From: Bacillota bacterium
Lineage (GTDB): Bacteria > Bacillota > Clostridia > Oscillospirales > Ruminococcaceae
Assembly (NCBI GenBank): GCA_023391005.1
Contig: JAEWBS010000143.1
Coordinates: forward strand, 1 to 64,000
Direction of reading: 5' to 3'
Length of the DNA stretch: 64,000 bases
Under the pieces are notes generated by a model. It made no database searches. It was not told the DNA's origin and worked only from the letters and a program-made list of their open reading frames with translations. The position numbers were made by a program, and so were the translations under genes. How positions within the stretch are numbered: position 1 is the first letter of the stretch; every line of letters begins with the position of its first letter. Below, piece after piece: positions 1-7,561 of this stretch.

Positions 1-751
1 TCAGGTTGGAAAACAGCACCTGCCCAACCATGGTGCCGATGCTCGAAACAGGAAACTTGGAACCGGCGATAAAATGCTCCGGCCCCACCTGCTCAACCAT
101 ATATTCGAGCTGACGATGAACATCCAGCCCGGAGGTCTGAACATGGAGATTGGGGCACTCCCGCAAAAGCTTTATCAGCGTCCAGGTGGTGCGCTGGAAT
201 CCGTCGGCCAGAACAATGGGCAACTTAGGGAATTCCTTGGCCAGCTCATACAGCTTCGGCCAGTCCGGCTCATCACGGCGGTTGGGCGAAAATTCGACTG
301 CCACCGGCATGCCGCGGCGCTCAAACTCCGCAAGGTAATCGCCGTAAAACCATGTTGTAAAGGCGTAACGGGTCGCCTTGGCGGGATTGCCGACCGACGA
401 CGGAAACAGGCGAACCGCCTTTGCACCTGCCGCTTCCATTTTGTCGACATACGCTTTGGGCGTGCAGGCCATGGCCTCTTCGCTGGGGACGACCACCCAA
501 GTGGGAATCATCTGCGGGGTATCCGCGCCCAGTTCCGCCATCAATAGATCGTTGCCATAGTCGGCGTCATAGGTGTTTGCAAGAATATGATATGGCGCGG
601 ACTGGGCAATATGGTTTCGCCGCAGTTCCGACAGCAGCTGCGCCTTATCCATCCATACACCGATAAAGGGAACCGGCGGGCGGCCGAAGCTCACCGCAAA
701 ATCCAGAAATTCAAGCGCTGTAATCTCCTCGCTAAAATCTTGTTTGATCAT
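1..751 (-). CDS. Amidohydrolase-2-like TIM-barrel protein lacking metal ligands (partial)
   Basis: This gene runs off the left edge; 250 codons are visible from an ATG at 751 preceded by an AGAGGG ribosome site. The pattern resembles the amidohydrolase-2 family (COG2159 type): a VVVPSEEA strand, KAVRLFP near residue 113, RRGMPVAVEF near 146, PNLHVQTSG near 200 and VGPEHFIAGSKFP near 222. The usual metal ligands look absent: the N-terminal HxH position reads DFAVSFG (residues 17-23) and the usual GSDxP reads GSKFP (K232). It is last in an operon with an enolase-superfamily enzyme and an AbgT transporter. It may be a non-metal isomerase or lactonase relative, or have lost activity. The fold call is moderate and the substrate unknown. 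Confidence 0.6.
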   Translation of the reverse strand, partial: MIKQDFSEEITALEFLDFAVSFGRPPVPFIGVWMDKAQLLSELRRNHIAQSAPYHILANTYDADYGNDLLMAELGADTPQMIPTWVVVPSEEAMACTPKAYVDKMEAAGAKAVRLFPSSVGNPAKATRYAFTTWFYGDYLAEFERRGMPVAVEFSPNRRDEPDWPKLYELAKEFPKLPIVLADGFQRTTWTLIKLLRECPNLHVQTSGLDVHRQLEYMVEQVGPEHFIAGSKFPVSSIGTMVGQVLFSNL

Positions 752-787
752 CTGAGTATCCCTCTTTCAAGAAATTCAAACGGCGGC

Positions 788-1906
788 TCACCGGTCTGTC
801 CGGTAGCGTTTCACTTTATCCCAATCCAAGCTGACGCCAAGGCCCGGGCGATCCACCGCAAGAGCACAGCCATCCTGCACCGGCAGCGTTTCGGCAATGA
901 TATCATCCTCAAAATACAGGTTACCGATGATATCGCTCGGATGGTCGATATGGGGCGCGGCAATGCCCAGATGCAGCTCGGCAGCAGTGCCGATGCCAAA
1001 CTCCGGCATACTGCCGATGCAGAAGCCAACCCCCGCAATATCGCAAAGGTTTGCGATTTGCATGGCCCGGTATAGGCCGCCCGATTCGCTGACGTACACA
1101 TTGAAAATATCGCCCGCATTGGCGCGGATGGCGCTGAGTGCGTCCACCGGATCCCAGATGCTCTCATCGAGTATCAGCGGAATCGGGCAACGCGTGCGCA
1201 GGGTTGCGAGCTTATCCAGCTCGTGGGGCGCAAAAGGCTGCTCAATCGAAAGTACGCCGAGCGCTGCCAGCTGGTCTGCAACTCTGAGCAGTGTCTTTTC
1301 GTCACGCCAGCCCATATTGGCATCCACACGGATGCCAAGCTGCGGCCCAAAACGCGCTCGAATAGCCCGCACAGCCTCAATATCGCCTTCAAAATCAAGC
1401 CCCACCTTGACCTTGACTGTGCGAAAACCGGCCTTTACATGTGCTTCAACCTGCGCGACGCGTTCTTCGACAGTCCCCATCGAGATGGAATGAGAGAGCG
1501 CAATCCGCTCCCGCCGCTTGCCGCCCAACAGCTGATAGACTGGCATGTTCTTGTTTTTACCGACCAGATCATACATCGCCATCTCGATACCGGCCTTCAG
1601 GCAAAGCGCGTTTTTGCTCCACGCCACCGCTTTGTCCATTTTGGCCAGTGCCTCTGTAATGTTAAAGATCTCCACGCCTGTAACAGCGTCGGCAAGCTTT
1701 TGGCCCAATCCTCTGACGAGGCCGCTGCCACAGCTGTCCCAGATGGAGGATACCTCACCCAGACCGACGCTGCCGTCCTCGGCATACATCAACACAATGG
1801 CGGCATCTCCGAAGGGGTTATTGCCCAGCGCGGTTTTCCACTGACCGCCCTTGGAACCGCGTTTAGGAACCTTTATAGGAATATAATCAATTTTAGAAAT
1901 TTTCAT
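788..1906 (-). CDS. Enolase-superfamily (mandelate racemase/muconate lactonizing type) enzyme
   Basis: The 372-residue protein has the two-domain layout of the family: an N-terminal capping domain (about 1-125) and a TIM barrel. Visible motifs are KVK (165-167, strand-2 catalytic Lys pair), DAN (D195), IEQP (E222) and DES (D247), which give three metal ligands. Strand 6 normally reads KxxKxGG in the muconate lactonizing subgroup; here it is VSESGG (272-277), so E274 sits where the second catalytic Lys would be. Known family members abstract a proton alpha to a carboxylate for racemisation, cycloisomerisation or dehydration. It lies between the amidohydrolase-like gene (36 bp away) and the AbgT carrier gene, which suggests catabolism of an imported carboxylate. 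The substrate cannot be assigned. Confidence 0.85.
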   Translation of the reverse strand: MKISKIDYIPIKVPKRGSKGGQWKTALGNNPFGDAAIVLMYAEDGSVGLGEVSSIWDSCGSGLVRGLGQKLADAVTGVEIFNITEALAKMDKAVAWSKNALCLKAGIEMAMYDLVGKNKNMPVYQLLGGKRRERIALSHSISMGTVEERVAQVEAHVKAGFRTVKVKVGLDFEGDIEAVRAIRARFGPQLGIRVDANMGWRDEKTLLRVADQLAALGVLSIEQPFAPHELDKLATLRTRCPIPLILDESIWDPVDALSAIRANAGDIFNVYVSESGGLYRAMQIANLCDIAGVGFCIGSMPEFGIGTAAELHLGIAAPHIDHPSDIIGNLYFEDDIIAETLPVQDGCALAVDRPGLGVSLDWDKVKRYRTDR

Positions 1907-1981
1907 ACGCCGTTTCCTTCCAGCGCGCCGTGGTCTCCACCGCGCGCCGCTATTATGAAATTGAATGCAAGTGTTTTAAGA

Positions 1982-3550
1982 CTATAGGTACAGAGCGCCG
2001 CCCGGTCCAAGCGGCAGTCCAAGCAGGAACCAGATGCTGAAAAGAATGGTCCAGGCCAAGCCATAGAACAACGTATAGGGCATCAGCAGCGACATCAGCG
2101 TACCCATACCGGCGTCTTTGTCGTAGTTCTTGACCAGACCCAGCATCAGCGCAAAATAGGCCATCAGCGGTGTAATCGCGTTGGTGGTTGAGTCGCCGAT
2201 GCGGTAGACCATCTGAGTCAGCGCCGGAGAATAGCCCAGCATCATAAACATGGGTACGATAATGGGCGCCAGCAGCGAGTACTTGGCGTTCGCACTCGGA
2301 ATGAGAAGGTTCAAAAGCGCACAGACCAAGATGAGAACCAGCATCAGCGGCAGCCCGCCAAAACCGCTCTCTTTAATGACGTTGGCACCCGAGATCGCGG
2401 CGATGATACCGAGATTGCTCTTGGTGAACCAGTCGGTAAACTGGCCGGCAAAGAAGCAGAGTACCGCAAAGGGGGCGACGTCGCGCAGGCCCTTGGACAT
2501 GGCGGCTCCGAAAGCTTTACCGTCTGGAATGGTGCCGACAACCCGCCCGTAGACGGCGGCCGGGATGGCGATAAACAGCAGCATGGCCGTCACAATGGCG
2601 CCCAGCTGCGTGCCGCTGGCAACAAAAACATTCAAGCCGTCGGCGTTTCGCAAAAATCCCCAAGAAGGAAGACATCCTATCAGGAAGATGGCAATCATAA
2701 TCAACACCGTCAAACTGGCCGCTTGCATGCCTTTTTTCTGGGCGGGTGTCGCCTGATAGGCGCTTAAGTCAGCCGACTTGATATCGGCAGCACCGCGAGA
2801 AGCATCCCATGCGCCCATGTGCGGCTCTAAAATTTTGTCGGTGACAAAGGTTGCCACAAGGGTTAGAACGACGCAAGCCGCAATAATGAAATACCAGTTG
2901 GCGGTAGGCAACACCACTGCGTTCGGATCGATAATCTGCGCGGCCGCCTGCGAGGTCGCAGCCATACGGGCGTCGGAAATGCCGATCAGCAGATTGGCCG
3001 CAAGGCCGCAGCCTACCGACGCGTATGCGCAACACATGCCAACGATGGGGTTGCGCTTTACGGCTGCGAACAGCATGGCGGCCAAAGGCGGCAGCATGAC
3101 AAAGCCGATGTCGGACATAAAATTTGACATGACGCCGATAAATACAACCATCATCGTCAGCCACCGGCCCCGCACCTTGGAGCCCAGCCGGATAAATACC
3201 GTTTCCAGCAGGCCGGACTGATCCATAATACCCACCGCTAAAAACAGCGGCATTGCGATGGCGAACGGTGCAAACTTGGAATAGTTCTGATAAGTATTGC
3301 TGATCATATACTGAATGCCGGACGGGCTAAGCAGATTAAACACCTTGACCATATCGCCGCTGGTTGGGTTTTTTACGCTCCAGCCCAATAGGCTGCCGAT
3401 TAGCGAGAAGACGGTCACGGCGGCCGTGAGAACCGCAAAAATGATCACTGGGTCGGGCAACTTATTACCTGCTTTTTCCACTCCATCCAAAAAACGTTCG
3501 AACAGGCTCTTTTTCCTTAAAATCTGCTTTTCTTCCACTTGATTTCCCAT
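1982..3550 (-). CDS. AbgT-family transporter
   Basis: This 522-residue membrane protein matches the AbgT family, whose best known member takes up p-aminobenzoyl-glutamate. It has about a dozen hydrophobic segments, the FERFLDGVEKAGNKLPDP N-terminal signature and SDIGFVMLPPLAAMLF in the middle. Length fits the family (about 500-530). Start ATG at 3550 follows an AGGAGG-like site (ggagggttatt). It is first in an operon with the enolase-superfamily and amidohydrolase-like genes, so the cargo is probably their substrate; p-aminobenzoyl-glutamate itself is not implied. Some AbgT members have been reported as drug exporters, but the context favours import of a carboxylate. Confidence 0.88.
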   Translation of the reverse strand: MGNQVEEKQILRKKSLFERFLDGVEKAGNKLPDPVIIFAVLTAAVTVFSLIGSLLGWSVKNPTSGDMVKVFNLLSPSGIQYMISNTYQNYSKFAPFAIAMPLFLAVGIMDQSGLLETVFIRLGSKVRGRWLTMMVVFIGVMSNFMSDIGFVMLPPLAAMLFAAVKRNPIVGMCCAYASVGCGLAANLLIGISDARMAATSQAAAQIIDPNAVVLPTANWYFIIAACVVLTLVATFVTDKILEPHMGAWDASRGAADIKSADLSAYQATPAQKKGMQAASLTVLIMIAIFLIGCLPSWGFLRNADGLNVFVASGTQLGAIVTAMLLFIAIPAAVYGRVVGTIPDGKAFGAAMSKGLRDVAPFAVLCFFAGQFTDWFTKSNLGIIAAISGANVIKESGFGGLPLMLVLILVCALLNLLIPSANAKYSLLAPIIVPMFMMLGYSPALTQMVYRIGDSTTNAITPLMAYFALMLGLVKNYDKDAGMGTLMSLLMPYTLFYGLAWTILFSIWFLLGLPLGPGGALYL

Positions 3551-3686
3551 AATAACCCTCCTTCTGAATGATCACACGCGAATATACTACAAAACGAGAA
3601 GCTTCTTCGGCCCTGCCTCCTTTCTGACCAATTCCCGCATTCTAACTTTCTGTTTTTCTACAAAACGAACTGTTTGTTATATCTTG

Positions 3687-3714
3687 ATTATAGCGCGCTA
3701 TTTTAAGAAATCAA
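3687..3714 (-). promoter_or_regulatory. Probable sigma-A promoter of the AbgT operon
   Basis: Read on the minus strand, TTGATT (3714-3709) and TATAAT (3692-3687) are separated by 16 bp, about 140 bp upstream of the AbgT start. The motif CTACAAAACGA occurs twice in the leader (3587-3597 and 3658-3668), 71 bp apart, possibly as regulator sites. The rest of the 3551-4023 gap holds a terminator and no convincing gene. Confidence 0.55.
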
Positions 3715-3798
3715 CCGGTTTTAGAAGATTCTAAGCCATCTTTTGCATTTTTGTTAATCTTTAATATATTATTTTTTAATAATTATTCAAAACATAAA

Positions 3799-3834
3799 AA
3801 ATAAACGCCCCTACAGTAACGGGGGCGTTTATTT
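3799..3834 (-). terminator. Intrinsic terminator after the YheO-type regulator gene
   Basis: A perfect 13-bp stem (AAATAAACGCCCC against GGGGCGTTTATTT) has a 10-nt loop. On the minus strand it is followed by a T-rich run (TTTTTTATGTTTT). It closes the regulator transcript 190 bp past its stop codon and insulates the AbgT promoter. Confidence 0.85.
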
Positions 3835-4023
3835 CTTATTAATTATATCGGCGCCGCGCTAAGGCTTTAACGCCATGCGCTTATATGCCGGGAGCAATTT
3901 ATATATTTTAGTCCTCTACGCATGGGGAGTCTGACTCGCAAACCAATATTTACGCGTGAGGGCGAGCGCGCTACAGCCCACAGCGATACTTTGCGCGCCG
4001 ATGAAAGCGGCCTTGGCCGCAAG

Positions 4024-4728
4024 TCAGGACTGGCCGGGCAGCCGGTCGGCCTCTTGTGTGACGCAGAGATTTTTTGCTTCCTCAAGGTAGCTATACAGCG
4101 TATATTTTGAAACCTGAAACGCCTGACAGAGCAGTACGCTCGCCTTTGATATCTTAAATACACCCTTGTTATTCAGGTATTCCAATGCCTGAATCTTTTC
4201 AGCCTTGTTCATCAGCGACATTGGTTTGTTTATCATCTGTTCGCACTGGGCCATATAGTATTGCAGCACATCATCCACGTTCTCAAACGGAACATCTTCT
4301 TCCTTCATGGTGGAAAGGACCGGCGTACTGTAACGGACGAAATTCTGCAGGGCGTTCTGCGCGAAGATAAAATCCGTCACCTCAAGATTGAGGCAGACCG
4401 ATCCGATAATTTTATTGTTTTCGTCACTGATCAGCGTTGTACAGGACTTAAAGATCTGCCCGGTACGGCCATCGGTTCCTGTAAAGAAATAAATACGGCT
4501 GTCTCGGTACTGGTCAATATCCTCGCCGCTTTTAGAAATCATCGCCCCCCGGGGCGGGCCGCCAATACCGCGGCCGCTGACTTTTCCGTTGATGATATGC
4601 GTGATGCTATGCTCAAACCCTTTACGGAAATCATGGATGACAATCTCACATTTGTCGCCGAGGAACTGCTGAAGGCCCTCCGCAAAACGAATAAAAAAAT
4701 CGAAATCTATGCGCTTTTCCAGTTCCAT
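4024..4728 (-). CDS. YheO-type PAS/HTH transcriptional regulator
   Basis: The 234-residue protein shows the PAS-like YheO domain (about 10-125; IVIHDFRKGFEHSI and GSVCLNLEVTDF) followed by a C-terminal helix-turn-helix (about 165-222; KAEKIQALEYLNNKGVF then VSKYTLYSYL). Family members such as DauR control amino-acid or carboxylate catabolic operons. It lies directly upstream of the AbgT operon in the same orientation but is separated by a terminator, so it is a plausible local regulator. The annotated ATG has its AGAAGG only one base away, so the true start is uncertain. The gap 4729-5124 upstream holds a terminator and no gene. Confidence 0.82.
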   Translation of the reverse strand: MELEKRIDFDFFIRFAEGLQQFLGDKCEIVIHDFRKGFEHSITHIINGKVSGRGIGGPPRGAMISKSGEDIDQYRDSRIYFFTGTDGRTGQIFKSCTTLISDENNKIIGSVCLNLEVTDFIFAQNALQNFVRYSTPVLSTMKEEDVPFENVDDVLQYYMAQCEQMINKPMSLMNKAEKIQALEYLNNKGVFKISKASVLLCQAFQVSKYTLYSYLEEAKNLCVTQEADRLPGQS

Positions 4729-5041
4729 ACCTTCTTTGCACCAAGCCTTTCTGCTACCGCCCGGCGCCCTCCCTCTGTTCTGATATATCGGCGTGTAAAC
4801 TCTTTGCCGAATTAAATATAAAATTAATATAACACAATCTTACTGAGATTTCCAGAATTTTTTATGATGATTGTTTGTTGACCAGCCAAAATGACTGTTT
4901 GGCCGCTGCATTTAATCCGATTCTTCCAAATTCTATCAATAGGCCACACGCGCCACACCGATCTGTTCGTATAACACCTAACGCATTTTAAAGCAGAATG
5001 TACGGATGCACCCGGTTTGCAAACCACCGATGTAAAGCTAA

Positions 5042-5078
5042 AGGGCTTGCCGCCCACACATTGGGGGCAGCAAGCCCT
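5042..5078 (-). terminator. Probable terminator of the metalloprotease gene
   Basis: AGGGCTTGC (5042-5050) pairs with GCAAGCCCT (5070-5078), and four further G-C pairs extend the stem after one mismatch. The T-run on the minus strand is weak, so this is a likely rather than certain terminator. Confidence 0.5.
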
Positions 5079-5124
5079 AAAGGCCGCTATTTGATGTTTG
5101 CCGGATTTATACGGCCAAATATTT

Positions 5125-5988
5125 TCAGAAAAAAGCGTCGATAGCGCCATAGAGCTCGGGGTAATATTCCGCCTCGTAGTTGGGGTAACAGACATAATCG
5201 GCGACGATCTCGGCAAACCACTCCTGAATGCTCACCGTCGAGTAGAGGCTGCCCTCTTGGCTTTGATAAGTGGGATATTCCTCCCAAAGTGCGATCCAGT
5301 CAGAATCGGAGGCAGTCATAAAGGTGCCGTAGCCGGCGGAAAGACCCAGCTTCCAGTCCAGATTATGTCCCAGTTCATGGGCCAGCGTACGCACATAAGT
5401 ATCCTCGTGGCCGCTCCACGCCTCGATATAGATATCCCCGGTCGTGACAAACATGCCGATGGCATCGGCGCTAGCATTCGCGGCGACATTGCGGATGTCC
5501 GAAACAATGTAGATGGTTCCCGAAAATTTATCCAGCAGCAGATCAGGAATACCCGCCAGCGCATCGGCGATGTCAGACAGGGTGTCTTTGCTGACTTTGG
5601 AATCAAACAATCTAATGGGAATACCTTTGTAAGCCGTGCTCGCCAAAGACGCATCGCGCGATATCGAAGGCCCCTCATGGCGAATATCCGGCGCAATCAG
5701 GCCGCTTTGTCGGGTAGCTTCCTTCAACCGGCGGGCCTGCTCCTGCGCCTGCTCAGATGCCTGTGGCAAGGGCGGCCTTTGCATATCGGTCGAAAACCGA
5801 GTCGCCTGCCGGGTATCATTCACCGGCCACTGCCGCCCGGCTTGCCCGACCTGCGCGAATAAACCGGGGTGATTTTTAGCACCGGCCGCATAGGCCGTTA
5901 TCTGAGAGCCAACCAGCAACGACAACGCAATTGCCACAGCAAGGAAACTTCGCACCATATGCTTCATAAGCGTCTTAATCTCCTTCAT
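5125..5988 (-). CDS. Secreted zinc metalloprotease, PPEP/anthrax lethal-factor-like
   Basis: The 287-residue protein starts with a clear signal peptide (MVRSFLAVAIALSLL core, cleavage likely after AYA-A near residue 35). A Pro/Gln-rich linker (about 37-100) leads to a catalytic domain with HELGH at 204-208 (zinc ligands H204 and H208, catalytic E205). A downstream EWFAE (256-260) supplies a plausible third Glu ligand. This spacing resembles the lethal-factor/Pro-Pro endopeptidase group (PPEP-1/Zmp1), which cleave surface adhesins in Firmicutes. No proline-rich substrate protein is visible nearby. It is probably monocistronic. The family call rests on motif layout, so other gluzincin families remain possible. 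Confidence 0.75.
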   Translation of the reverse strand: MKEIKTLMKHMVRSFLAVAIALSLLVGSQITAYAAGAKNHPGLFAQVGQAGRQWPVNDTRQATRFSTDMQRPPLPQASEQAQEQARRLKEATRQSGLIAPDIRHEGPSISRDASLASTAYKGIPIRLFDSKVSKDTLSDIADALAGIPDLLLDKFSGTIYIVSDIRNVAANASADAIGMFVTTGDIYIEAWSGHEDTYVRTLAHELGHNLDWKLGLSAGYGTFMTASDSDWIALWEEYPTYQSQEGSLYSTVSIQEWFAEIVADYVCYPNYEAEYYPELYGAIDAFF

Positions 5989-6104
5989 TTTTCACATATC
6001 CGCCATTCAAAGATTTAGCGATAATTTATAGTTTAACGCCTGATATTGAAGGCTTCTAAAAAGTCTGGAGATAATAGGGTGAAATTCTTCCGCTTAAGAT
6101 ACGC

Positions 6105-6137
6105 AAAACGCGCATCAACCGCTGAGCCGTTGCGCGT
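6105..6137 (-). terminator. Weak hairpin downstream of the response regulator
   Basis: AACGCGCA and TGCGCGTT form an 8-bp stem with a 16-nt loop. On the minus strand a short TTTTGCGT follows. It is placed about 90 bp past the response-regulator stop codon and could end that transcript, but the T-run is poor. Confidence 0.3.
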
Positions 6138-6229
6138 TGTGTTTTGGGTTAATAAAATAGAGCTAAGGTCTGGTTTAATCAGAATATTTCAGACCTATCC
6201 GCCTGCATTCGCCTGCAAGTTTACCGCCT

Positions 6230-7561
6230 TTACAGGTCATACTCCTTGATTTTGTATTGCAGTGAGCGCTCGCTGATACCCAAGCTTTCAGCGGTTTTGC
6301 GGCGATTGTAATCATGCGCCTTTAGGGCCAATATCAGCATCTTTCGCTCCACCTCCTTCATCGTCTCGTTCGAGTAGATTCGGATATATCCCTCCTTGTC
6401 CTCTTCGGTTACCTTGGGACGATATTGGAGGTTGAGCGCGTCGGACGTGATGGTGTCTCCTGTGCAAAGCAGCACCGCCCGCTGCATGATATTTTCGCAC
6501 TCCCGCACATTGCCGGGAAAATCATACCGACGCAGCTGTGCCATCGCCTCCTGGTTGATGCCGGTCACCCGTTTGCCGTAGGCGGCGGCATATTTCCTGA
6601 TAAAGTAAGGTACCAAGTGGTTTAAATCGTCGATCCGCTCCCGTAAAGGCGTCGCGGAAATGTTGATGACGTTAATCCGGTAATAGAGATCACGGCGAAA
6701 ATGCCCGACAGCAATTTCCTGCTCTAAGTTCCGGTTGGTTGCACAGACGACCCGCACATTCACCCGGATGGCGTCCCCGCCGATTTGGCGTACCTCGCCC
6801 TCCTGTAAAAAGCGCAACAGCTTGGATTGCAAACGCGGCTCCATCTCGCCAATCTCGTCGAGAAACAGGGTGCCCCCGTCCGCCTTGCGGATAAGCCCCG
6901 GCTCATCCTTAGCCGCCCCGGTGAAGGCCCCTTTCTTATAGCCGAACAGCTCACTTTCCAAGAGAGATTCCGGCAGAGCGGCACAGTTGATCGCGATAAA
7001 CGGTTTTTCCCGGCGGTTGCTGGAAAAATGCAGCTTTCTGGCAATCAACTCCTTGCCGGTGCCGCTCTCCCCCGTAATCAGCACCCCTGCCGCCGTGTCC
7101 TTGACCTGATTGATCAGGCGATGCGTTTCTCGCATCTGGGGGGAATCGCCAATGAGGTCATTGCGTATGACATCCTCCAGATCGTGAATCGTCTCCTGCA
7201 TCGAGAGCTGCGCCGCCGCCTTTTCCAACAGCAGAAGAAGGTGGTTGGTTTGGATCGGCTTGGTGATAAAGTAAAAAGCGCCGGCGCGGATCGCCTCTAC
7301 CGAGTTTTCAATCGAGGAATAGGCGGTCATGATAATGATGGCCGCCCCAGAATTAAGCGAGAGCATCCGCTTCATGATGTCAATGCCATTTTCCTTACCC
7401 AGCCGCAGATCCATCAGCACCAGAGAGATTTGCTCCCGTTCCATCAGCGCGAGCGCCCCGCTGCCGGTGGCACAGGTGTAAACCTGATAGATCTCCTCCA
7501 ATGCGAAGGTCAAGGATTTAAGAATGGTTTTTTCGTCATCCACCACCAGAATCTTAATCAT
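6230..7561 (-). CDS. NtrC-family sigma-54-activating response regulator
   Basis: The 443-residue protein has three domains in order: a receiver (1-115; phospho-acceptor D51, T79, K101), an AAA+ sigma-54 activation domain (138-370; Walker A GESGTGKE 164-171, sigma-54 contact loop GAFTGA 211-216, Walker B LFLDEIGE) and a Fis-type HTH (about 405-443; RKTAESLGISERSLQYKI). It drives open-complex formation by RpoN polymerase. Its start overlaps the kinase gene by 8 bp, with AGGAGG inside the kinase reading frame, so the two are translationally coupled. A textbook sigma-54 promoter lies in the divergent gltS region (9291-9306), its probable target. Confidence 0.95.
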   Translation of the reverse strand: MIKILVVDDEKTILKSLTFALEEIYQVYTCATGSGALALMEREQISLVLMDLRLGKENGIDIMKRMLSLNSGAAIIIMTAYSSIENSVEAIRAGAFYFITKPIQTNHLLLLLEKAAAQLSMQETIHDLEDVIRNDLIGDSPQMRETHRLINQVKDTAAGVLITGESGTGKELIARKLHFSSNRREKPFIAINCAALPESLLESELFGYKKGAFTGAAKDEPGLIRKADGGTLFLDEIGEMEPRLQSKLLRFLQEGEVRQIGGDAIRVNVRVVCATNRNLEQEIAVGHFRRDLYYRINVINISATPLRERIDDLNHLVPYFIRKYAAAYGKRVTGINQEAMAQLRRYDFPGNVRECENIMQRAVLLCTGDTITSDALNLQYRPKVTEEDKEGYIRIYSNETMKEVERKMLILALKAHDYNRRKTAESLGISERSLQYKIKEYDL

